Source of the DNA: DATCRE01 sp035493595
Lineage (GTDB): Bacteria > Bacteroidota > Bacteroidia > Cytophagales > Cyclobacteriaceae
Direction: 5' to 3'
Assembly: GCA_035493595.1 (NCBI GenBank)
Contig: DATJHZ010000046.1
Span: forward strand, 1 to 5,219
Length of the DNA: 5,219 nucleotides
Below are positions 1 to 4,529 of the stretch, in pieces; positions within the stretch are counted from its first letter, which is position 1; each line of letters begins with the position of its first letter. The notes beneath the pieces are model-generated. The model did no database searches and was not told the origin of the DNA. It worked only from the letters and a program-made list of their open reading frames with translations. A program made the translations under genes and the position numbers.

Positions 1-231
1 GCCAGCGGCATTTACTGATAATTGTCCACCACCTACATTATATGAAGCATCGGCTATGGATGTTGAAATTACTTTGTTTGTAACACCTTGAACCAGCTTG
101 AAAGTAACCATGCCATTTGAACTTATTGTTTTGAACGGTCCTAATTCTTTTGCGGGTGATTCTTCTACTTTGCATGATTTGATTAAGAATGATAAAAGGA
201 GAAGCGAAAGAATGAGCATGAACCTGTGCAT
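1..231 (-). CDS. GIN-domain (DUF2807-like) lipoprotein, N-terminal part only
   Basis: This is the first 77 codons of a minus-strand gene whose 3' end lies beyond the left edge; the frame is open from the ATG at 231 to base 1. The protein starts with a short basic N-terminus and a hydrophobic stretch (residues 4-17) ending in IKSC, which reads as a lipoprotein signal peptide with Cys20 as the lipidated residue. The lipobox is loose (Lys at -2), which is tolerated in Bacteroidota. Glu23-Glu24 soon after the Cys fit, but do not prove, a surface-export signal. Residues 31-77 (GPFKTISSNGMVTFKLVQG, then a glycine-rich GGGQLSV turn) match the opening of the head-GIN/DUF2807 domain, a beta-helix-like domain of putative adhesins. 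The function of such lipoproteins is not established. No in-frame ATG lies upstream before the stop at 277-279. Other open frames over this stretch lack a signal peptide or domain match. Confidence 0.75.
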   Translation of the reverse strand, partial: MHRFMLILSLLLLSFLIKSCKVEESPAKELGPFKTISSNGMVTFKLVQGVTNKVISTSIADASYNVGGGQLSVNAAG

Positions 232-261
232 ATGGATAGCCCGTCTTTTTGATTGGCAATC

Positions 262-269
262 CAAAATTA
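262..269 (-). promoter_or_regulatory. Candidate promoter -7 element for the GIN lipoprotein
   Basis: Read on the minus strand, this is TAATTTTG, an exact match to the Bacteroidota -7 consensus TAnnTTTG. Transcription would start near 256, giving a leader of about 25 nt before the ATG at 231. No good TTTG lies about 19-21 bases upstream (the best is TTCC at 290-293). A second exact match, TATGTTTG at 318-325, would give a leader of about 80 nt. The 117-bp gap holds no obvious terminator for the preceding gene, so read-through from it is also possible. Confidence 0.4.
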
Positions 270-348
270 CAAATAATTAAAAAATTAATGGAATGAAAAG
301 TACAGGAAGTCACCGTTCAAACATACTATGATTATGAATGATTTAACA

Positions 349-1269
349 TTACATTTTCTGAATTTCCTGAATGAAATTGGTAAGAATGGAAGGAAGTTCT
401 TTTCTATCCTTATCTTCTCCGTATTTTTTATGATCAAAATCAGCAACAAGCTTTTCAAGACGATCAGAAGTTTTTACATAACATAAACGCTTCATGCATT
501 CATCAGCCAACCATAAGTCATCTTGTTTAAGATGCTGTAACGTATTTAATAAGTAATTAAAAACTTCTTCTTTATTTTCAGGATACACGAGATCAACCAA
601 TCCGAAATCATGGTATGAAATTTCCGTTGTTGATAGCAAGGCTGCTTTTAAACGCATCTTTTGGTCCACTGATAATTCGTATTGAAAAGGTTGACTTTCT
701 GTTCTGTCGTAGTACGACATAAAATCGCTTTCAGGTGATAATTCATAAACGCCTTCATAACGAGTTGCTGGATTTTCGCAACATTTCACCAGCCATTCAG
801 TAGACTCAACAAACTGCTGGTCTTTGTCTGTAATTAATAAGATTTGTTGCATTTCGTTGATGCGACTCTTATAGACTTCAATCTCATTAAGGCTTCGTGT
901 TTTTAATCCGTAAGAAAGTGCATGAATGTGGTAATTCTTATTATCATCCTTATCTAGAAAAACGATTACATCAGTATTCTCCTGAAAGTGGGGTGGCGCG
1001 GGACAAATCATATTAGAATTGAACGGAATGGAAATGATTCTTTCTTTCACAATACCTTTGAGGACCTCCGTTACTTTTACCTCAGCGATGGATCCTCCAA
1101 AAAAATCATCCTTTTTAACCTTAACGCTCTTGATAGCATCAACATGACCTATAATAATGAATTCGGATTCCATTATTAATTTTCGTAATGGTCGCGGACT
1201 TATCGGATAGGCTAATACATTACCTACTAATCCGCCGAGAATCAGAATACTTACGAAAAGAGGCTTCAT
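349..1269 (-). CDS. Secreted protein of unknown function (306 aa)
   Basis: I do not recognise a named family. Residues 1-20 form a clear Sec signal peptide (Lys3, hydrophobic core, VLA cleavage motif before Tyr21), so the product should be periplasmic or extracellular. Residues 33-125 alternate beta-strand-like segments: EFIIIGHVDAI, AEVKVTEVLKG, ERIISIPF, a CPAPP turn around Cys89, then DVIVFLDKDD and YHIHALSYG. This order resembles the small NTR/TIMP-like beta-barrel domains seen in some bacterial secreted proteins, but that is my inference. From about residue 130 the chain is mostly helical and charged, with a CC pair at 163-164 and two more cysteines at 258 and 263 in a segment that could be a helical repeat (LWLADECMKRL). 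There is no lipobox and no catalytic motif I can name. The ATG at 1269 begins right at the signal peptide, which fixes the start. The gene is divergent from the XRE-S24 regulator across a 196-bp gap, so shared control is possible. Confidence 0.85.
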   Translation of the reverse strand: MKPLFVSILILGGLVGNVLAYPISPRPLRKLIMESEFIIIGHVDAIKSVKVKKDDFFGGSIAEVKVTEVLKGIVKERIISIPFNSNMICPAPPHFQENTDVIVFLDKDDNKNYHIHALSYGLKTRSLNEIEVYKSRINEMQQILLITDKDQQFVESTEWLVKCCENPATRYEGVYELSPESDFMSYYDRTESQPFQYELSVDQKMRLKAALLSTTEISYHDFGLVDLVYPENKEEVFNYLLNTLQHLKQDDLWLADECMKRLCYVKTSDRLEKLVADFDHKKYGEDKDRKELPSILTNFIQEIQKM

Positions 1270-1322
1270 AACTAAAGGTTTTGTTATGAAATATTATAAC
1301 GGAAATAATACGTTTTTGATAT

Positions 1323-1349
1323 GAAATCTATTTGTTTTTAACGAGGCAA
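1323..1349 (-). promoter_or_regulatory. Possible promoter of the secreted 306-aa protein
   Basis: On the minus strand, TAGATTTC (1330 to 1323) differs from TAnnTTTG only in the last base. A TTG (1349 to 1347) lies 16 bases upstream as a -33-like element; this spacing is a little short for Bacteroidota promoters. The start site would be near 1317, with a leader of about 48 nt. The call rests on motif reading in AT-rich DNA and is weak. Confidence 0.3.
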
Positions 1350-1387
1350 CTTTAAGCTGAGGTGAAAATCATGTTACTTTTTGCTTA

Positions 1388-1415
1388 AGTTTTTTAAACT
1401 ATTATTTTTAGTTTA
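1388..1415. promoter_or_regulatory. Overlapping inverted repeats, possible operator of the XRE-S24 regulator
   Basis: Two inverted repeats share a central half-site. AGTTT (1388-1392) faces AAACT (1396-1400) across 3 bases. TAAACTA (1395-1401) faces TAGTTTA (1409-1415) across 7 bases. The same word, TAGTTT, recurs at 1442-1447 inside the -7 element of the plus-strand promoter. Repeated half-sites next to the gene of a self-regulating XRE repressor are what an autoregulatory operator would look like. The surrounding DNA is very AT-rich, so chance is a real alternative. Confidence 0.35.
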
Positions 1416-1441
1416 TTCATTTAAAATGTGACTATTTATTG

Positions 1442-1449
1442 TAGTTTTG
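1442..1449 (+). promoter_or_regulatory. Promoter -7 element of the XRE-S24 operon
   Basis: TAGTTTTG exactly matches the Bacteroidota -7 consensus TAnnTTTG. The start site would fall near 1455, leaving a very short leader of about 10 nt before the ATG at 1466. No clear TTTG lies at the -33 position (only TTTA at 1420-1423). TTGT (1447-1450) and ACAA (1458-1461) form a small inverted repeat over the element and the expected start site, which could be a repressor contact. Confidence 0.5.
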
Positions 1450-1465
1450 TATATCGCACAACGAA

Positions 1466-2236
1466 ATGGAAATTGTTAACAGGAATATACGCTATTTAAG
1501 AGAGCAATCTGGCTGGACACAAAAGGAACTTGCTGAAAAACTGGAGGTAAAACCACCTGTGATTGGCTCTTATGAAGAATTCCGTTGTGTGCCACCCCTG
1601 CAGATGACGATAAAAATCGCGGAAGTATTTAATATGGATCTGGATTCGCTTATTCGCGTTGACCTGGCGAAGGGGAAAAAGAATAAGACGAGCAACGATA
1701 GATACAAACGAGGAAATGGTGTTTTAGCTATTACAGTCGATTCTCAAAATAAAGAGAATGTAGAATTTGTTACCAAAAAAGCATCAGCGGGTTATCTCAA
1801 TGGTTTTAGTGATGCAGAGTTTGTAAAAGAATTACCCAAACTCAATCTTCCATTTCTTTCATCCAGTACAACGTACAGAGCCTTTGAAATTGCAGGCGAC
1901 TCCATGTTGCCAGTTCCTTCTAAATCAATAGTTATTGGCGAATATGTTGCCGATCTTTCGGATATTAAAGATGGCGAGACTTATATCATTATTACCAAGG
2001 AAGAAGGTATTGTTTACAAACGAGTTTATAATTTTTTGAAGGAATCAAACGGCATACTTCTTGTTTCAGATAATCCGTTGTATAAACCTTATTTTATTCA
2101 TTTTAATGATGTGTTAGAGGTTTGGAAAAAAGTGAAGATCATACTTGACAACGTTGAGTCTGCTACATCTATTTCCGGCGATCAGATGGCATCATTCTTT
2201 TTAAACTTTCATCATGAACTCAATAGAAAAAAATAA
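1466..2236 (+). CDS. XRE-family regulator with LexA-like S24 peptidase domain
   Basis: This 256-aa cytosolic DNA-binding protein is built like phage CI and LexA repressors. Residues 6-63 are an HTH_3 domain (NIRYLREQSGWTQKELAEKL, then the recognition-helix region PPVIGSYEEFR and IAEVFNMDLDSLI). A basic linker (residues 70-83) leads to a Peptidase_S24 domain. The autocleavage elements are intact: an Ala108-Gly109 bond in KASAGYLNGF, Ser146 in GDSMLP as the likely nucleophile, and Lys185 in GIVYKRVY as the likely general base. Spacings of 38 and 39 residues resemble those of LexA (about 35 and 37). In this family, cleavage is triggered by RecA filaments or another stress and inactivates the repressor. 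The trigger and targets here are unknown; this is not necessarily the SOS LexA, because such XRE-S24 proteins are common in Bacteroidota. The first six codons contain the palindrome TGTTAACA (1474-1481), another possible self-binding site. The gene overlaps the next one by 23 bp. Confidence 0.93.
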   Translation: MEIVNRNIRYLREQSGWTQKELAEKLEVKPPVIGSYEEFRCVPPLQMTIKIAEVFNMDLDSLIRVDLAKGKKNKTSNDRYKRGNGVLAITVDSQNKENVEFVTKKASAGYLNGFSDAEFVKELPKLNLPFLSSSTTYRAFEIAGDSMLPVPSKSIVIGEYVADLSDIKDGETYIIITKEEGIVYKRVYNFLKESNGILLVSDNPLYKPYFIHFNDVLEVWKKVKIILDNVESATSISGDQMASFFLNFHHELNRKK

Positions 2237-2567
2237 TAGCGTTGACTCTCCTCAACTTGAAAAGTTACCCGTTGAGAAAATAATTGATCTGGTGAGACAA
2301 ATCAGAAATGATCTTATCAAAGGTTTTTTGTCAGGTGACAACATTCAGGACTGGTTTGTTAGACATTATGAAAAACCTATCAGCAAGATCAAAAAAGAAT
2401 TTCTTGCCCGTGATTTACAAGAATTATTGATTATGCCTGTTGACCTTGCTCATTATGCATCCTTAATCAAAGAGATTATGGAAACTAACACAGCCAATAT
2501 CTCAAAAGGCAACGAAGGACTGTTTTATCAAGAGATTGAAAAGATATTTGAGAAGTATAAATATTAG
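2214..2567 (+). CDS. Small helical protein of unknown function, coupled to XRE-S24 regulator
   Basis: This 117-aa protein matches no family I recognise. It has no signal peptide or membrane segment and no cysteines, so it should be cytosolic. It is rich in Lys, Glu, Ile and Leu and reads as mostly alpha-helical: helices are likely around 19-40 (VEKIIDLVRQIRNDLIKGFL), 44-72, 77-91 and 102-115. Motifs suggesting an enzyme are absent, so a role in protein-protein contact is plausible, for example as a modulator of the upstream repressor; this is inference from gene order only. The ATG at 2214 is the only sensible start: an in-frame stop lies at 2202-2204 and the next Met is residue 74. The gene therefore begins 23 bp inside its neighbour, in the +1 frame, and translational coupling is likely. 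No Shine-Dalgarno sequence is visible. Its length, open frame and sensible composition argue for a real gene. Confidence 0.75.
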   Translation: MNSIEKNNSVDSPQLEKLPVEKIIDLVRQIRNDLIKGFLSGDNIQDWFVRHYEKPISKIKKEFLARDLQELLIMPVDLAHYASLIKEIMETNTANISKGNEGLFYQEIEKIFEKYKY

Positions 2568-2585
2568 ATTCAAATTTTGAATTTT
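2568..2585 (+). terminator. Weak AT-only hairpin after the XRE-S24 operon
   Basis: Directly after the stop codon, ATTCAAA (2568-2574) and TTTGAAT (2576-2582) are perfect inverted repeats around one base, followed by TTT. Folded with a 3-nt loop, this gives a 6-bp stem with a single G-C pair. It could be a weak terminator for the plus-strand pair, but stability would be low. Confidence 0.25.
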
Positions 2586-2588
2586 AAG

Positions 2589-2613
2589 GAAGCACAGAGT
2601 ATTAGTGTACTTC
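2589..2613 (-). terminator. Hairpin downstream of the SDR gene
   Basis: GAAGCACA (2589-2596) and TGTACTTC (2606-2613) form an 8-bp stem with a 9-nt loop. On the plus strand one pair is a C:A mismatch. In the minus-strand RNA the same pair is a G:U wobble, so the stem is complete only in the SDR transcript. It lies 18 nt beyond the SDR stop codon. What follows in that RNA is CUUAAAAUU rather than a solid U tract, so termination strength is doubtful. Confidence 0.4.
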
Positions 2614-2631
2614 ACTCAAAAACCAACTAGA

Positions 2632-3396
2632 CTATTGAATTAAATATCCTCCGTCCATATCCAGGGCAGCTCCTGTTACAAACGAACTGTCATCGGATGC
2701 CAGAAAGATAAAGCCTTTGGCAATTTCTTCTGAAGTACCAAATCGCTTTACAGGATGCAGGTTAACGATGATTTGTTTTATTTCTGAGTGTTCATCACTG
2801 ATTCCTCCCTTTACCAATAATGGTGTGTCGATAAATCCTGGACAGATGGCATTTATTCTGATTCCTTCTGTTGCATATTCTAATGCCGCAGTTTTTGTGA
2901 GTCCCAGTACACCATGTTTGGCGGCCACATAATGAGAAGCCGTGGCGAAGCCAACTTTACCTAATATAGACGACATATTGATGATGGTACCTTTTTTCTG
3001 TTTGATCATTTGCGTTAGCTCATGTTTCATGCAATTGAAAACACCATTGAGGTTTACGTTAATAACATTTAACCAACCTTGCTGACTCATATCGCCAACT
3101 CTGTTAGCTTCTCCACCGATGCCTGCATTATTCAACGCTACGTCAAGCGATGAAAATATTTTTGTGGTTTGTAATACTGCTCTTTCAACCTGTTCGAACT
3201 TGGAAACATCACATTCAATAAATATAGCTTTTGAATTATGCTGTTGAATCTCATGGATAACACTGCTCATCTTGTCTGACGGGAGATCAGCAATTGCCAC
3301 ATTTGCTCCTTCGCTTGCTGCTGCCAGCGCGCAAGCTTTGCCAATACCGGACAGACCTCCGGTAATAAACACAGTTTTATCTTGAAGTTTTTTCAT
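2632..3396 (-). CDS. Short-chain dehydrogenase/reductase (SDR), classical type
   Basis: This is a cytosolic NAD(P)-dependent oxidoreductase with a Rossmann fold. Its 254 aa is the normal length for classical SDRs. The landmarks are all present in order: the cofactor loop TGGLSGIG (12-19), an acidic residue at the end of beta-2 (Asp37 in IADLP) that favours NAD over NADP, CDV (62-64), NNAG (89-92), Asn115 in NVNLNGVF, and the catalytic Ser143, Tyr156 and Lys160 in the SS...YVAAK pattern. PG (187-188) with a following Thr191, and the C-terminal VTGAALDMDGGY, are also typical. The substrate cannot be read from the sequence; relatives annotated as 3-oxoacyl-ACP reductase, glucose or alcohol dehydrogenases share these motifs. 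The gene stands alone, so neighbours do not name a pathway. The start at 3396 (MKKLQDKTVFITGG) gives the usual short lead into beta-1. Its upstream region holds a promoter-like element and two palindromes, suggesting regulated expression. Confidence 0.95.
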   Translation of the reverse strand: MKKLQDKTVFITGGLSGIGKACALAAASEGANVAIADLPSDKMSSVIHEIQQHNSKAIFIECDVSKFEQVERAVLQTTKIFSSLDVALNNAGIGGEANRVGDMSQQGWLNVINVNLNGVFNCMKHELTQMIKQKKGTIINMSSILGKVGFATASHYVAAKHGVLGLTKTAALEYATEGIRINAICPGFIDTPLLVKGGISDEHSEIKQIIVNLHPVKRFGTSEEIAKGFIFLASDDSSFVTGAALDMDGGYLIQ

Positions 3397-3420
3397 ATTG
3401 TATACCGATGAAACGATATA

Positions 3421-3428
3421 CTAATGTA
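3421..3428 (-). promoter_or_regulatory. Possible -7 element of the SDR gene
   Basis: On the minus strand, TACATTAG (3428 to 3421) differs from TAnnTTTG at one defined base. The start site would be near 3415-3417, about 20 nt before the ATG at 3396. No TTTG is seen at the -33 position, where AAACC lies instead. An inverted repeat, GTATA (3400-3404) with TATAC (3417-3421), covers the presumed start site and leader. Confidence 0.35.
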
Positions 3429-3451
3429 GGAGCGAAATCAGTGGAGGTTTT

Positions 3452-3465
3452 ATGATATTTATCAT
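3452..3465. promoter_or_regulatory. FNR/CRP-type palindrome upstream of the SDR gene
   Basis: ATGATATTTATCAT is a perfect inverted repeat with 6-bp arms around two bases. Its core, TGAT-N4-ATCA, is the core of the FNR-type box TTGAT-N4-ATCAA; the outermost T and A are swapped here. The centre (3458.5) lies about 42 bp before the start site predicted from the -7 element, the usual place for an activator that touches RNA polymerase. No Crp/Fnr gene is present in the window, so the link to that family is inference. Confidence 0.4.
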
Positions 3466-3499
3466 TCTACCAGGGAATATAAATCACCTTCATTGCGCT

Positions 3500-3514
3500 G
3501 GTGTGAATCACACC
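3500..3514. promoter_or_regulatory. Perfect 15-bp palindrome, possible operator
   Basis: GGTGTGAATCACACC has perfect 7-bp arms around one base. With a 1-nt centre it cannot fold into a full hairpin, so a dimeric DNA-binding protein is the likelier user. The half-site TGTGA resembles the CRP half-site, but the spacing of 1 instead of 6 does not fit CRP. It lies about 104 bp before the SDR start codon and just beyond the terminator of the NIPSNAP gene, so the SDR gene is the likely target. The regulator is unknown. Confidence 0.4.
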
Positions 3515-3524
3515 TATAGAGTAG

Positions 3525-3555
3525 AAACCTATCGTTCTAAATGAACGATAGGTTT
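3525..3555 (-). terminator. Terminator hairpin of the NIPSNAP gene
   Basis: AAACCTATCGTTC (3525-3537) and GAACGATAGGTTT (3543-3555) form a perfect 13-bp stem with a 5-nt loop, starting 12 nt after the stop codon of the minus-strand gene. The A-rich 5' foot and T-rich 3' foot are typical of intrinsic terminators. The U run after the stem is short (UUU, then CUA), so release may be only moderate. The stem is symmetric and could also act on plus-strand RNA. Confidence 0.75.
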
Positions 3556-3567
3556 AAATTGTATGGA

Positions 3568-4341
3568 TTAAATATCAGAATAAGCTGTTGGTCTGAAGAA
3601 GAGCGTAACATTCTTGGAAACATTGTGTTGATATTCTGGCATAGCAACTAACTTCTTCCATTGTGGATCTTCTCCAAAGGCTTTCCAATGTTCATCGCGT
3701 GATTTCTGATTTTCAAAGGTGGTGAGATACATGAGGTTTGGCATCGTACTTCCCACAAGCACCTCTCCATAAAATACAGCATTAAAACCAAGGCGTTTGA
3801 AAAGTCCTACTTCGTCGCCTGCATTAAACATATCTACTTTATTGTGATAGATTTTTTCAGTGTGGCCCTCATAACTTCGTAGTTCATAAACTCTTTCATT
3901 AACAGGTCCTTTCAAGTCGGGCTTTACCATTTGTGGTTGACCAGTAAATGCCTTTAAGATTGTTATTTCCATTCTGGCATAGGGCACATTATCAAATGTC
4001 GCATCAATGTAATCTTTACCATCAGCGAGATATTGCTTGTCCTTAGCAAGTTTATCGTTTATGCCTTCAAACTCTTCCAGGGAATGATAGGGAATTAATA
4101 CGATGAGCTTTTTTCCATAAGTGGTATCGGTTTCAACAGGTTTAAACACACCTATTTTTTTTAAGCCCAGTTTATGTAAGGCAGGAATAAGGGCTTTTTC
4201 CAAGTACGTTTCTATACGTTGTTGTTGCTCTACGCTTTGAAAGCGATAGGTACGAAGTTCATAATATTCACGAGACGGACTAGCCCAGGCAGCCGTGGCT
4301 AGAAATAAAGTGGATAGAATCCAGACAAATAATTTTTTCAT
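3568..4341 (-). CDS. Exported two-domain NIPSNAP-family protein
   Basis: The protein has 257 aa. Residues 1-20 are a Sec signal peptide (MKK, hydrophobic core, AAWA cleavage site before Ser21) with no lipobox Cys, so the mature protein is likely periplasmic. Two NIPSNAP (dimeric alpha-beta barrel) domains follow. The first runs from about 26 to 130 and begins YYELRTYRF; the second runs from about 150 to 250, begins VYELRSYEG and contains a MYLTTFENQKSRDEHWKAF stretch typical of the family's C-terminal half. The repeated YELR(T/S)Y opening shows an internal duplication. NIPSNAP proteins have no firmly established general biochemical role; related barrels include oxygenases and stress proteins, but no cofactor site can be assigned here. 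The gene appears to be a single unit, with a terminator after its own stop and another from the preceding gene upstream. The 105 bp between that terminator and the ATG contain no convincing TAnnTTTG element, only a weak TAGCTTGT and the palindrome AGCTAGCT (4363-4370). Confidence 0.92.
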   Translation of the reverse strand: MKKLFVWILSTLFLATAAWASPSREYYELRTYRFQSVEQQQRIETYLEKALIPALHKLGLKKIGVFKPVETDTTYGKKLIVLIPYHSLEEFEGINDKLAKDKQYLADGKDYIDATFDNVPYARMEITILKAFTGQPQMVKPDLKGPVNERVYELRSYEGHTEKIYHNKVDMFNAGDEVGLFKRLGFNAVFYGEVLVGSTMPNLMYLTTFENQKSRDEHWKAFGEDPQWKKLVAMPEYQHNVSKNVTLFFRPTAYSDI

Positions 4342-4440
4342 AATGTAGTGTTGATTACTACAAGCTAGCTATTTGCCTTCAACAACGTAATTAAAGTTTG
4401 ATAAATGGTTTTAACCAGCTCTCGCTATTTGTGATCTGAC

Positions 4441-4503
4441 AAAAAAAACAGATCATCCTAAACAATTCCGGATTAGCGGCGAAACTGTTTAGAATGATCT
4501 GTT
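4441..4503 (-). terminator. Strong intrinsic terminator of the outer-membrane barrel gene
   Basis: AACAGATCATCCTAAACA (4447-4464) pairs with TGTTTAGAATGATCTGTT (4486-4503) to give an 18-bp stem that begins 26 nt past the stop codon of the minus-strand gene. The single imperfect pair (4457/4493) is C:A on the plus strand but G:U in the minus-strand RNA, which points to use in that direction. The A run at 4441-4448 becomes a U8 tract right after the stem. The 21-nt loop can form a small CCG/CGG inner hairpin. All hallmarks of a Rho-independent terminator are present. Confidence 0.92.
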
Positions 4504-4529
4504 AGAAGTCTTTATCTCAGGAATTATTC

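Noticed and set aside
98..280. 60-aa plus-strand open frame
   Set aside because: It is antisense to the GIN lipoprotein and its upstream region, with no recognisable features.
38..313. 91-aa minus-strand open frame
   Set aside because: It overlaps the lipoprotein frame on the same strand, has no signal or domain, and its composition is rich in Cys, His, Arg and Phe, as expected for an out-of-frame shadow.
326..345. ATGATTATGAATGATT direct repeat after the secreted-protein gene
   Set aside because: It is a short direct repeat in AT-rich DNA without hairpin potential or a U tract, so it was not called a terminator or mobile-element footprint.
988..1179. 63-aa plus-strand open frame
   Set aside because: It lies entirely antisense within the secreted-protein gene, whose signal peptide and strand pattern support the minus frame.
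1348..1391. AACTTTAAGC and GCTTAAGTT as a hairpin in the divergent gap
   Set aside because: The stem needs a bulge and a 25-nt loop in AT-rich DNA, and it does not follow any gene end, so a terminator makes no sense here.
1466..2236. Phage repressor or prophage remnant
   Set aside because: Although CI-like, the protein has no phage genes, integrase or attachment repeats nearby, and XRE-S24 regulators are common chromosomal genes in Bacteroidota.
1466..2567. Type II toxin-antitoxin pair
   Set aside because: The regulator is far longer than a typical antitoxin and has a peptidase domain; the 117-aa partner shows none of the HigB, RelE or HipA motifs I would recognise.
2717..2932. 71-aa plus-strand open frame
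   Set aside because: It lies antisense inside the SDR gene, which carries all classical SDR motifs.
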